Positions 21,801 to 24,411 of a DNA stretch of 26,306 nt are shown piece by piece (positions within the stretch are counted from its first letter, which is position 1; every line of letters starts with the position of its first letter). The translations under genes and the position numbers were made by a program. The notes under the pieces were generated by a model. It was not told the origin of the DNA. It was given only the letters and a program-made list of their open reading frames with translations, and did no database searches. The stretch is taken from NCBI GenBank assembly GCA_018398765.1, contig JAHBMJ010001572.1, positions 84,469-110,774 of the forward strand. The letters run 5' to 3'. Origin of the DNA: Chromera velia. Lineage: Eukaryota > Sar > Chromeraceae.

Positions 21801-22463
21801 CTGAGCAAGGAATCCAAAAGTCTCCGTACGAAGAAGTTCGTCCGTCTCCACTGGCATTCAACTTCAAAGAGCGTCACTTTCACCCACATTACCGTCCTCT
21901 CGGTGAGTCGAAAGACCAAGTAAAGGGGGAAAAGATCCCAAAAGCGCACAGGGACCGGAACAAAAATCAGGAGATGAAAGCACGAAAAGGAGTACAACGC
22001 GAAAGACACAACCAGCAAACGATGACAACACGCAAACAGACACACCTTTGAGAGTTAGAAGGAAACCGCTCTCTGTTCCGACGGCCTGCAGAGAGAATGC
22101 ACAAACAGACAGACTCACAGATGATGAGGAAAGACTCATGACCACAGAGAGGGCTGCCTGCTGAGAGATGAGAGCAACACATTCTTGCAGACAGGTCAGC
22201 GAGGCAAAGACCAGGGTCGACCGACCTACCTCGACGTCGATTGTGCCCACATACCCAGCTTTGATTCTGATGGGCAGTCCAACGATCGAGTGGACGTACT
22301 CAGTCAGAACGACCGGGTCTAGTAAGACGTCTTTTGCAACGTACTGTGTGCCCAGAAAGTTGGCACGGAATTTTCGATCGAAGTCCTCCTCCAGGAACAG
22401 CTTCCCCGTCACACCCTTCACATACTTCCACAGAAAACTTTGCAGCAGCACACCAAGCACCAT
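793..22463 (-). CDS. VPS13: VPS13-family chorein-domain lipid-transfer protein, spliced, 3' part beyond left edge
   Basis: Large multi-exon gene; exons are listed separately. Exon lengths and phases agree at every junction from the ATG at 22463 to the last assigned donor after 793 (about 7,000 nt, 2,333 codons, no stop). Seen in sequence: an N-terminal chorein domain, the FEDD motif matching the family's IRYED motif, the WWRYA motif and VEDLIMG, all in family order. Known of the family: VPS13 proteins are rod-shaped bridges with a hydrophobic groove that move phospholipids between membranes at contact sites; yeast and human members are over 3,000 residues, so roughly a third or more should lie beyond position 1. 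Inferred: same role here. The gene has large lineage-specific insertions (exons 19, 20, 26, 31-33, 36). Exon 30 and the end of exon 3 are uncertain. Confidence 0.82.
1090..1136 (+). repeat. CA and GA runs upstream of exon 39
   Basis: CA followed by GA, about 35 bp from the exon 39 acceptor; TC/TG on the coding strand. Confidence 0.9.
1475..1537 (-). CDS. VPS13: VPS13 exon 38
   Basis: Acceptor gcatttcctcag, donor GTG|GTATGT, phase 0. It reads WFFESVEQEVARVKQRLEIF, an amphipathic helix. No clear family motif. Confidence 0.64.
1540..2137 (-). other. VPS13 intron 37, 600 bp
   Basis: No exon that keeps phase 0 in and out was found, and no strong repeat. A small phase-neutral exon cannot be excluded. 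Confidence 0.5.
2138..2239 (-). CDS. VPS13: VPS13 exon 37
   Basis: Acceptor atgcatgcag, donor CAG|GTGTGT, phase 0. It reads VTRQRRWEPRLLVEGTFGKL then FLPPSISTAQLLSQ. Other frames are open across it; phase 0 from exon 36 and into exon 38 decides. Confidence 0.64.
2685..3182 (-). CDS. VPS13: VPS13 exon 36: 166-codon basic helical insert
   Basis: Acceptor catcgttcag, donor CAG|GTCTGC, phase 0 at both ends. VDDATSKKIRDEQANRLTSE, then AYYSVGAKIPEDELLKDSAW, QLGKKKKYRNKSYEEILEAV and KMNRLASFGALPQ: helical, charged, with one KKKK run. The frame continues to a TAG at 2631, so a truncated product would result if this donor were skipped. Exon 37 restores the frame when the donor is used. Confidence 0.8.
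3545..3725 (+). repeat. Degenerate CTGT/CCGT-rich stretch in intron 35
   Basis: Irregular pyrimidine-rich sequence with TCTGTC, GTCCGTC and TCTCT units inside the 659-bp intron. It looks like a decayed form of the same tetranucleotide repeats seen elsewhere. No exon fits the phase here. Confidence 0.6.
3842..3915 (-). CDS. VPS13: VPS13 exon 35
   Basis: Acceptor gacgcatgcag, donor ACG|GTTGGT, ends phase 0. Split codon Lys, then FDAVPVRLEIPKMSMNMLML and VRDT: alternating hydrophobic residues ending in a (L/V)x(I/V)PxxxxxL pattern, as in VPS13 repeat strands. Confidence 0.72.
4410..4488 (-). CDS. VPS13: VPS13 exon 34: possible PH-like strands
   Basis: Acceptor gtccacctcag, donor CCGA|GTGAGT, phase 1 end. 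Phase 0 reads ASNVFFVLTTPRTWIRYSPE. The pattern (R/N)xFF(V)LTxxxTxxxYSPE resembles the third and fourth strands of a pleckstrin-homology domain, which plant VPS13 proteins carry; only a fragment is visible, so this is a hint. Another frame (EQRVLRLDDAKNLDSVQSRT) is also open but does not match the incoming phase. Confidence 0.6.
4779..4859 (-). CDS. VPS13: VPS13 exon 33: helical segment
   Basis: Acceptor tggggcttccag, not GCAG; donor AAG|GTAGGT, phase 0. DRRAREIYLALVTRQRLKLE then EVDNAIK continues the helix of exon 32. Confidence 0.76.
4924..4993 (+). repeat. CAGA and CA runs in intron 32
   Basis: CAGA 4924-4950 and CA 4962-4993, upstream of the exon 33 acceptor on the coding strand. Confidence 0.9.
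5279..5505 (-). CDS. VPS13: VPS13 exon 32: charged helical segment
   Basis: Acceptor tgtgcatgcag, donor GAG|GTCAGA, ends phase 0. CLDPQDIEMCRNHNLRQWQI, then EVQTRWLDRCLDAERERDLK and MRNYEAVQRQLEE: nearly continuous charged helix, likely coiled coil together with exons 31 and 33. Confidence 0.82.
5786..6416 (+). repeat. GACT satellite filling most of intron 31
   Basis: About 630 bp of GACT with variants GACGGAC, GATCGACT and GACTTGACT. The coding strand is GTCA, beginning with the exon 31 donor at 6416. The five-base units (GTCAA) shift the frame at intervals. It is the longest repeat in the window. Confidence 0.95.
6417..6645 (-). CDS. VPS13: VPS13 exon 31: helical insert
   Basis: Acceptor cctccctgcag; donor TGCG|GTCAGT, phase 1 end. 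CLGVSHSIETAEHRVRRFLP is followed by long helical, basic sequence (HELKRRLMAKWGLAALTEAN). The donor opens a 630-bp GTCA satellite, and the reading frame stays open into that intron. Confidence 0.8.
6834..6851 (-). CDS. VPS13: Possible 18-nt VPS13 microexon 30
   Basis: A very good acceptor (ttctttcttgcag) is followed by VHQLFA and a GTGTG donor, phase 0 on both sides. Exon 29 can equally be spliced straight to exon 31, since both are phase 0. A longer form to 6804 would use a donor lacking G at +5. Confidence 0.3.
6969..7008 (+). repeat. ACTC array at exon 29 donor
   Basis: On the coding strand the donor GTATGTGAGTGAATGAGTGA merges into GTGA units with no gap. Confidence 0.9.
7009..7064 (-). 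CDS. VPS13: VPS13 exon 29
   Basis: Acceptor cgctgctgcag, donor AAG|GTATGT, ends phase 0. It reads EVLRLMEAHKLQSIQNLK, an amphipathic helix. The next intron opens directly into a GTGA repeat. Confidence 0.68.
7456..7495 (+). repeat. GAAA run near exon 28 donor
   Basis: GAAA units (TTTC on the coding strand) about 25 bp after the donor of exon 28, in the 454-bp intron. Confidence 0.88.
7519..7591 (-). CDS. VPS13: VPS13 exon 28
   Basis: Acceptor gagtgtgtgcag, donor CGGA|GTTAGT, phase 1 end. NTSVLASFAPLHIDYAAAWA may correspond to the family's L.(L/V).(A)P.(I/L).(I/V)P strand. This is modest similarity; the call rests on splice sites and phase. Confidence 0.66.
7798..7914 (-). CDS. VPS13: VPS13 exon 27
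   Basis: Acceptor gtatttgcgcag, donor ATG|GTTGGT, phase 0. SRHGNPYRDIFDFFPTSQNA follows VKVYYEIL of exon 26, recalling the family's P(L/I)E(V/I).Y.P.....(L/I)..FF segment. The rest, SFVFAQCETSVDNSLRLPM, is mixed. Confidence 0.76.
8041..8074 (+). repeat. CA run in intron 26
   Basis: Pure CA dinucleotides in the 334-bp intron between exons 26 and 27. Confidence 0.9.
8249..9530 (-). CDS. VPS13: VPS13 exon 26: 427-codon disordered insert
   Basis: The largest exon. Acceptor tcctgtatgcag, donor CTG|GTCAGT, ends phase 0. It starts NGDKFLLPGDDREKAGCRFL and ends NADSVDRVKVYYEIL, both family-like. The roughly 380 residues between are rich in Gly, Ala, Arg, Glu, Gln and Pro with an Ala run (NRAAAAAAAGAL), and are predicted disordered by composition. 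One short hydrophobic-basic island stands out: GIFRNNFIRRVSNMFF, around 8760-8810, a possible amphipathic helix. GC content is higher than in neighbouring introns. Confidence 0.85.
9903..10023 (-). CDS. VPS13: VPS13 exon 25: VEDL strand
   Basis: Reads TQSFRAVVEDLIMGSCSDPK then MLRLHASCKEADVMDLRVD. This matches the (F)x(A/V).(V/L)(E/K)DL..G.....P.L(L/V).....(L) element found after the helical region in VPS13 proteins. Donor GACGA|GTGAGC, phase 2. Two in-phase acceptors 12 nt apart (atgcag giving start 10035, gagcag giving start 10023) would differ by four residues. Confidence 0.82.
10292..10357 (+). repeat. CA and GA runs in intron 24
   Basis: A CA run passing into GA, about 20 bp after the exon 24 donor on the coding strand. 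Confidence 0.9.
10379..10692 (-). CDS. VPS13: VPS13 exon 24
   Basis: Acceptor ttcttctttcag, not a GCAG but a strong pyrimidine tract; donor GCAG|GTCTGC, phase 1 end. The split codon is Arg, then YEEERKGRKTGGLTQAGG, a Gly/Arg-rich loop, then SALAPTLKRLSEERSTALPR and NLWIGTAIKKVEINLC. The first part is probably disordered and the last part returns to groove strands. Confidence 0.75.
11057..11202 (+). repeat. CA run and TGTC run in intron 23
   Basis: CA 11057-11093 and TGTC 11179-11202. The second is GACA on the coding strand and starts within the exon 23 donor (GTCAGACAGACA). Confidence 0.9.
11204..11514 (-). CDS. VPS13: VPS13 exon 23
   Basis: Acceptor tttttgaatgcag; donor AAGAG|GTCAGA, phase 2 end. 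It starts VYDALKNQITLPFPECDVML and includes FDLHVYKLSVSDFLPNRD, alternating hydrophobic strands as expected of the groove, and ends basic (DDTIRRRNKK). Confidence 0.82.
11845..12177 (-). CDS. VPS13: VPS13 exon 22: helical EKE-like segment
   Basis: Acceptor gacatcctgcag, donor CAG|GTACGT, phase 0 at both ends, 111 codons. EDEMHRQLLEQEYDFPTVSV and WRILATAERSYLKHKY match the family's LE.(I/L)E.ELP(F/Y)..(I/V)..(W/F)R.LA..EL region just after the basic helix. A strongly charged coiled segment follows (HKQEKKRRERDREEAETEEQ), then VGSIISEDLSFGERT. Confidence 0.85.
12446..12614 (-). CDS. VPS13: VPS13 exon 21: RYA..R(R)xxW region
   Basis: Acceptor tggggcatgcag after a GT/GC repeat; donor ATG|GTGGGT, ends phase 0. 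(R)YAAQLVLASNSPSAQ is followed by RLRREVQRRIDQKRYTRIWR. In VPS13 proteins the WWRYA motif is followed by a basic helical stretch of this kind with RxxYxxLYxR character. Confidence 0.82.
12627..12899 (+). repeat. CA-rich compound microsatellite in intron 20
   Basis: CG dinucleotides, CA runs, CACAGAAG and CACACTCTCT units. On the coding strand it ends near the exon 21 acceptor. His/Thr-repeat frames on plus are artefacts. Confidence 0.93.
13081..13540 (-). CDS. VPS13: VPS13 exon 20: long insert ending in WW
   Basis: Acceptor ctcttcatgcag; donor TGGAG|GTCCGT, phase 2 end. It starts QRKVWEGMLTSEIPPLPSCE, continues through an acidic/basic helix (DVEEEKAKLEREKKMWGQW) and a Gly/Ser/Gln-rich loop, and ends HLKRSLIRQWW. 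Joined to exon 21 this gives RQWWRYAAQLVL, matching the conserved VPS13 (P)xxWWRYA motif. The two other minus frames are also open over much of the second half; the phase match and the WWRYA join decide this one. Confidence 0.8.
13855..13878 (+). repeat. GACT array at exon 19 donor
   Basis: The coding strand reads GTCAGTCAATCAGTCAGTC; the first GTCAGT is the donor itself. Confidence 0.88.
13879..14200 (-). CDS. VPS13: VPS13 exon 19: polyglutamine-bearing
   Basis: Acceptor tgcccttgcag; donor TTCG|GTCAGT, phase 1 end, where the donor is the first unit of a GTCA repeat. It starts MYLSDLRRGKIWNPNDFIAN, then an Ala/Ser/Gln stretch with runs of four and seven glutamines (13997-14067, largely CAG codons), then KDKGASKNLPLFKHVPWNDE. 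The glutamine runs are probably a disordered loop and may vary in length among strains. Confidence 0.78.
14526..14607 (-). CDS. VPS13: VPS13 exon 18
   Basis: Acceptor tttttcatgcag, donor CCG|GTGAGT, ends phase 0. It reads LVRGLTNFVHAMRHFHRVET then LRADRPP. Phase 2 input agrees with exon 17. Confidence 0.75.
14820..14902 (+). repeat. GT and GTCT repeats in intron 17
   Basis: GT run broken by GGTGGT, then GTCT units; the rest of the 460-bp intron has nothing notable. Confidence 0.92.
15068..15264 (-). CDS. VPS13: VPS13 exon 17: acidic then lysine-rich insert
   Basis: Acceptor tttctttctgcag, where the pyrimidine tract is a TTTC repeat; donor AA|GTCAGT, phase 2 end. An acidic run (DSDAEPEGDEDPEVASEE) is followed by a basic run (SRAKRKKKREQQRA), then a hydrophobic strand RVVVHLEDLVFEIDQ typical of the groove. 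The acidic/basic part looks like a surface insertion; the basic run resembles a nuclear localisation signal but is more likely a charged loop. Confidence 0.75.
15705..15785 (-). CDS. VPS13: VPS13 exon 16: acidic helix
   Basis: Acceptor gcgtgcgcag at the end of a GT/GC repeat; donor GAT|GTAAGT, the only textbook donor in the gene. It reads VSDLADQEELLKQVHLETEV then LDDTYPD, an acidic amphipathic helix. Confidence 0.75.
15790..15845 (+). repeat. CA/CG repeat upstream of exon 16 acceptor
   Basis: Alternating CA with CGCA units; coding strand GT/GCGT runs straight into the gcgcag acceptor. Confidence 0.9.
16192..16314 (-). CDS. VPS13: VPS13 exon 15
   Basis: Acceptor gaggacatgcag, donor CTG|GTCAGC, phase 0 at both ends. 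It reads VRGEHTKVTNLSGWADMVRY then GLIGRPQKLEPREVFGQPSS. The frame is open, with mixed aromatic and basic residues; no specific motif is recognised. Confidence 0.68.
16567..16626 (-). CDS. VPS13: VPS13 exon 14
   Basis: Acceptor tttcaaatacag, one of few not ending GCAG; donor CCT|GTGCGC. Phase 0 gives GTGNTAVHDAWLRFLASICP. A GCAG acceptor 20 nt further in (aatactgcag) gives the wrong phase with exon 13, so the acceptor choice here is the weakest in this part. Confidence 0.55.
16655..16892 (+). repeat. GACAGGCA array and CACT run around exon 13
   Basis: A GACA/GGCA mosaic (16655-16789) begins about ten bases after the exon 13 donor on the coding strand, and an ACTC run (16868-16892) lies just upstream of its acceptor. 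Confidence 0.9.
16794..16859 (-). CDS. VPS13: VPS13 exon 13: polar linker
   Basis: Acceptor gggggtgcag, donor CAG|GTGGGT, phase 0. It reads EPREGQNAGTTSIPSNEDLA then KQ, a polar, probably flexible stretch. Confidence 0.68.
17184..17316 (-). CDS. VPS13: VPS13 exon 12
   Basis: Acceptor cgtgcctgcag, donor CTG|GTGGGT, ends phase 0. It reads YFLQPTRAKVQLNVDVF, matching the family's Y(I/F)L.P(V/I)....KL.(L/V)N strand, then an acidic and basic helix ending KIKEFEKKIL. A second acceptor 13 nt inside (tatttcctgcag) would change the phase and is rejected. Confidence 0.8.
17563..17618 (-). CDS. VPS13: VPS13 exon 11
   Basis: Acceptor gtgtctgcag, preceded by a GTGTGA repeat; donor ACTGG|GTTGGT, phase 2 end. 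It reads ILPRELLTKIAYAASAST, an amphipathic helix, and joins Gly-Tyr-Phe of exon 12. Confidence 0.7.
17625..17723 (+). repeat. CACACT/CA repeat upstream of exon 11 acceptor
   Basis: Six-base CACACT units pass into CA and CAGA. On the coding strand the array ends in the exon 11 acceptor. Confidence 0.9.
17869..17959 (-). CDS. VPS13: VPS13 exon 10
   Basis: Acceptor atgagtgcag, donor AAA|GTCAGC, ends phase 0. The split codon gives Ser, then VSFDQNPAWVPSPLYEQCTA. This continues GLS-VSF as the family's LS(V/L)YW strand. Confidence 0.75.
18320..18359 (+). repeat. ATC/ATT trinucleotide run in intron 9
   Basis: CATCATCATC then TTATTATTA in the middle of the 511-bp intron 9, which otherwise shows no structure. 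Confidence 0.9.
18471..18515 (-). CDS. VPS13: VPS13 exon 9
   Basis: Acceptor ctccctgcag, donor CTC|GTCAGT, phase 2 in and out. It reads TEEGFHQNLEITGLS, matching the strand that leads to the family's L.(I/V)..LS(V/L)YW. Confidence 0.72.
18984..19137 (+). repeat. Microsatellites flanking VPS13 exon 8
   Basis: GACT array 18984-19008 (GTCA on the coding strand) starts exactly at the exon 8 donor. GGGA and GGAA runs 19090-19137 form the pyrimidine tract of the exon 8 acceptor. Confidence 0.9.
19009..19082 (-). CDS. VPS13: VPS13 exon 8: hydrophilic loop
   Basis: Acceptor tctctccgtgcag, donor GA|GTCAGT, phase 2 end. It starts LGSTEEVLSHPVPANENAQ and is rich in Glu and Gln. It fills the position of the short STD(E)xW loop. 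The donor is the first unit of the GTCA repeat that fills the start of the next intron. A nearer GTACTC donor would break the phase. Confidence 0.65.
19455..19495 (-). CDS. VPS13: VPS13 exon 7
   Basis: Acceptor gctcttgcag, donor GAG|GTGAGA. Only phase 1 gives (G)HPYGFCIHMASVE, which aligns with PF(S/A)FG(I/V).L.SLSVE that follows the IRYED motif in family members. Confidence 0.8.
19747..19769 (+). repeat. GA dinucleotide run in intron 6
   Basis: Pure GA run within the 366-bp intron; no other feature there. Confidence 0.85.
19862..19913 (-). CDS. VPS13: VPS13 exon 6: IRYED-type motif
   Basis: Acceptor tgtgttgcag, donor CCTG|GTGGGT, ends in phase 1. It reads IRAQNVGIRFEDDMTDP, clearly the VPS13 signature IKN(V/I)HIRYEDD.TNP. 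Together with exon 1 this is the strongest single piece of evidence for the family. Confidence 0.85.
20420..20638 (-). CDS. VPS13: VPS13 exon 5
   Basis: Residues about 164-236, phase 0 at both ends. Acceptor actcttcgcag; donor AAA|GTGCGT. It begins RINAIKKVRQALAAATQKMM, a basic helix, and ends ILRYYPNLK. The donor was chosen because NLK joined to exon 6 (IRAQNVGIRFEDD) recreates the family's NLQ(V)xIKN(V/I)HIRYEDD. Reading through instead gives a stop shortly after. The middle (GFIGLPVQEVMRIIKDTRKG) is not typical of VPS13 and looks like an insertion. Confidence 0.78.
20884..20912 (+). repeat. TCC/CTC trinucleotide run in intron 4
   Basis: Short pure run close to the exon 4 donor; read on the minus strand as GAG, which would give poly-Glu if the intron were retained (frame stays open). 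Confidence 0.85.
20919..20978 (-). CDS. VPS13: VPS13 exon 4: amphipathic helix segment
   Basis: Sixty nt, phase 0 at both ends, acceptor cttgtttgcag and donor CAG|GTCGGT. It reads WKSELITQHVQVLLSLLRHQ, resembling the helix that precedes the IRYED strand in VPS13 proteins (F...L.T.I..NLQ). Confidence 0.72.
21413..21567 (-). CDS. VPS13: VPS13 exon 3: chorein domain end
   Basis: Begins after an excellent tttttcctgcag acceptor and reads (D)LVLVAGPDPRTGSHYSTNKQ, the family's L.LLVGP segment, then to SLDY before TAC|GTGAGA. Within it, a GTCAGC donor at 21505 and a cccttgcag acceptor ending at 21449 bracket a 57-nt in-frame stretch. It may be a tiny intron, which would give exons 21567-21506 and 21448-21413. 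Phase is kept either way. Confidence 0.72.
21577..21738 (+). repeat. GGAA tetranucleotide array in VPS13 intron 2
   Basis: About 160 bp of GGAA units with occasional shortened units. On the coding (minus) strand it is TTCC and runs directly into the pyrimidine tract of the exon 3 acceptor (ttttttcctgcag). The rest of the 478-bp intron shows nothing else. Confidence 0.92.
22046..22085 (-). CDS. VPS13: VPS13 exon 2: chorein domain continued
   Basis: Forty nt between a ctctctgcag acceptor and AAAG|GTGTGT donor, ending in phase 1. It reads AVGTESGFLLTLK, the strand leading to the conserved LK-(N/D)-LxLV step of chorein proteins. The split codon completes to Asp in exon 3. Confidence 0.78.
22230..22463 (-). 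CDS. VPS13: VPS13 exon 1: start codon and chorein N-terminal domain
   Basis: Residues 1-78. ATG at 22463-22461 is chosen because the protein then begins MVLGVLLQSFLWKYVKGV, matching the way chorein domains start (M..L...LL..YL..YV). It continues through AKDVLLDPVVLTEY and ends with GLPIRIKAGYVGTIDVE, the chorein LP-(I/V)-(R/K)-(I/V)-KAG-x-(I/V)-G signature. The donor is GAG|GTAGGT, phase 0. An in-frame ATG 24 nt upstream (22487) is possible but would add residues before the family start. A GCAG lies one base before the chosen ATG (see findings). In the family this domain binds lipid and caps the bridge at the donor membrane. Confidence 0.88.
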
Positions 22464-23012
22464 TCTGCTACGCCAACAGTCAAGCAATCAGCAAGGTAGG
22501 AAGGCAGGCAGTCAGAGCCTGCTTGTGCTCTCCAAGATCCGTGAAGATCGACGACCCTTGGCCCGTTCGGATGAAACTAAATGGAGAACCTGTCGACAAG
22601 ACACAATCAAATCCCTTGACAACGATAAGCAGTGTCACCTTGGCCTTTATCGGCGACAGGATCCGAGCCCCAGGGGAGCACCGAAAGACTGCACGGGCTT
22701 CACAAGAGCAACAGAGACGGATTTGGATTTGTGTGCAAAGACATCCTCATCTGCCCTTCAGGAATCCTGTGTTTGCAACCGGATACTCGCAAGTCCGGCC
22801 AGATGTGCGCAGTCTAGGTGCTTAGGAAGGATGCCAAAATTCCACACGGGCATTTCAATGTCGTCTATATGTATATTGTCAGACGCTCTCTTGACATTGT
22901 TGTTTCTCGACAAAGAATCATTTCTGGATGATTTCTGGGTGGCAGACTGAGAATGACTGAGAATCCCCTCAATTATTGTCACGGACACGGGGAATGAGTC
23001 AATGAGATTTTT
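22464..23012. other. Intergenic region between VPS13 and transposon
   Basis: About 550 bp. No convincing exon on either strand. It probably contains the VPS13 promoter and 5' leader. No TATA-like element could be placed with confidence. A GCAG acceptor-like site ends one base before the VPS13 ATG. Confidence 0.45.
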
Positions 23013-23212
23013 CCGTGTACAAAAGTCCGTGCACAAAAGCCGCGTGCAAAAGTTTTTTGCTGTTCCGAGACCAAATCCGTGCACGCGGAACAGCAAATTT
23101 CTGCGAGCGGATTTCCGCGTGCAAAAGTTGTTCGCGTGCAAAGATTTGTATGCGGATGTTTGTTTTTGATGCGCCGTGTGCAAATTAAAGTTGCCGTCCG
23201 TCTGCACAAGTT
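23013..23212. repeat. Iterated CCGYGTGCAAAAG-like motif cluster
   Basis: About eight related copies in 200 bp at roughly 20-nt spacing, for example ccgtgtacaaaag (23013), ccgtgcacaaaag (23027), cgcgtgcaaaag (23041), ccgcgtgcaaaag (23115), cgcgtgcaaag (23133), ccgtgtgcaaatt (23174) and ccgtctgcacaag (23198). All are in the same orientation. They sit directly upstream of the transposase and nowhere else I could see. They could be transposase or repressor binding sites. Confidence 0.7.
23056..23097. repeat. 12-bp inverted repeat with 18-nt loop
   Basis: Left arm TTTGCTGTTCCG (23056-23067), right arm CGGAACAGCAAA (23086-23097), perfect, loop 23068-23085 containing GTGCAC. It lies inside the iterated motif cluster. 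It could form a hairpin or be a dimer-binding palindrome. Confidence 0.8.
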
Positions 23213-23238
23213 GTTGACTGTGTTACAAAAGGATGAAT

Positions 23239-23299
23239 GGGTGGCCTTTCTTCAGATGGTCGATGTAGGTAGGTGTAGGTAGGTGGCCTTTGTTCAGAG
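23239..23299 (+). repeat. Direct duplication of about 17 bp, period 42
   Basis: ggtggcctttcttcaga (23240) recurs as ggtggcctttgttcaga (23282), and the spacer holds GTAGGTAG units. It looks like a partial tandem duplication in the transposase leader. Confidence 0.7.
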
Positions 23300-23382
23300 A
23301 TGTCGGTATTGAAAATTTGTTTTCGTGTACATTGATAAGAATTGCTCGGTCGGCAACGGAGACGGGCTGCATGAGCTAGACG

Positions 23383-24384
23383 ATGGGGAAGCGACAAGCC
23401 CAGAAAGAGAAGATTGAAGAGCGGAGGGCGAAACGTGTTCTCAGCTGGAAGAAGTTTTCGGGCGGCGTGCACTACAAGCGAGTCGCTGTAGATTTGACGG
23501 TGCTCGAGAAGACCGCACATCGGTGGAGGGTGCAGTACGACCAAGGCCGGAGTTCTGATTTTGCCTTCAAGGGGCCGGCCAAGAAGCTCAAGACCACAGA
23601 TGTACAGCACTTGGAGCAGTATCGAAAGTCCTTGAAGGGCACCACAATGGAGAACTTTCATCGTGGGGCCAAACTCCTTCTTGGAGTTGATTTCCACTAT
23701 AGAACCTTGTGTCGCGCTTTTCGCTTGGCCGGATACGTCTCCAACAAGAAGTCTGCAAACCAGGCGTCCGAAGCGAACCCAAGGTATGTACGTGACTTCG
23801 CCTCGGTACTGAACAGCCTCAAGGACTTTGGATGTGGAACAGACTCGTTTGTCTTTGTTGATGAGGCAAAGTGTCTGATGGGAGACTCATACCGTGCCAG
23901 AGGGTGGGAGAAGAAGGGGAAGACGCTGTATATTCCGTACAGCTTTTCAAAGAAACACGTGAAGGTGAACGTGTTGGCAGCGATGGCGGTCGATGGAATT
24001 GTTGGAACAGACGTGCTGCCGGACCTTTCTGTGGATAGTGTCCTCTTCGAGAAGTGGCTGGAGGCCTTTGTGCTGAGTAGGTGCGGATGCTTCCCCGGTC
24101 GTCGGAGTGTCCTGATTATGGACAACGCGTCATTCCACGATGCATACCGACTCTGGTGGCTCTGCTGGAGCAAAGGTGTTTTCCTCCTCTTTCTGCCCCC
24201 CTACTGTCCACAGTTCAATGCTGTGGAGTTTCTCTTCTGGCTGTTGAAGGCTCGCTTGAAGAGGCATCCCTTTGTCACCATGCTTGTGGGCAGCGTTTCC
24301 CTGCAGCGTGTTGTGTCTTTGATCTTGGAGGCCTTCCCCATTTCGGACTGTGAGTACTGCATTGCAAAAGCAGACGTCTATTAA
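23383..24384 (+). CDS. Tc1/mariner-IS630 superfamily DDE transposase
   Basis: Intact intronless 333-codon frame, MGKRQ to ADVY, stop TAA. The N-terminus is basic with a helix-turn-helix-like stretch (about residues 25-75, AVDLTVLEKTAHRWRVQYDQ). The catalytic core shows Asp160 in FVFVDEAK, Asp247 in VLIMDNASFHD and Glu282 in PPYCPQFNAVEFLFWLLKAR, with 34 residues between the second Asp and the Glu (DD34E). The usual P.(L/F)NP(I/V)E is here FNAVE. Such enzymes cut at terminal inverted repeats and integrate at TA. No frameshift or stop breaks it, so the copy looks recent or under selection (domestication cannot be excluded). It starts 919 bp beyond the VPS13 start codon and is transcribed away from it. 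Confidence 0.9.
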   Translation: MGKRQAQKEKIEERRAKRVLSWKKFSGGVHYKRVAVDLTVLEKTAHRWRVQYDQGRSSDFAFKGPAKKLKTTDVQHLEQYRKSLKGTTMENFHRGAKLLLGVDFHYRTLCRAFRLAGYVSNKKSANQASEANPRYVRDFASVLNSLKDFGCGTDSFVFVDEAKCLMGDSYRARGWEKKGKTLYIPYSFSKKHVKVNVLAAMAVDGIVGTDVLPDLSVDSVLFEKWLEAFVLSRCGCFPGRRSVLIMDNASFHDAYRLWWLCWSKGVFLLFLPPYCPQFNAVEFLFWLLKARLKRHPFVTMLVGSVSLQRVVSLILEAFPISDCEYCIAKADVY

Positions 24385-24411
24385 ATCCCTCTTGAATCAT
24401 TCCGTGAAATT

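Larger units (their letters stand above)
23013..24384 (+). mobile_element. DNA transposon, ends not determined
   Basis: Minimum extent: transposase gene plus the upstream iterated motif cluster, which may be its regulatory or subterminal end. I searched by eye for matching inverted termini flanked by TA on both sides and found none. The right flank is polypyrimidine and the left flank is the VPS13 5' region. Boundaries are therefore open. Confidence 0.4.

Noticed and set aside
21780-21910. Candidate minus-strand exon reading MWVKVTLFEVECQW
   Set aside because: Neither acceptor nor phase fits; the exon 2 to exon 3 splice skips it and restores the chorein LKDLVLVAGP sequence.
22168-22950. Plus-strand 260-codon open frame
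   Set aside because: Antisense to the chorein exon, Ser/Thr-rich, no recognised domain.
22758-23207. Minus-strand frame with repeated NFCTRK units
   Set aside because: The repeats come from the iterated GTGCAAAAG motif; non-coding array read in frame by chance.
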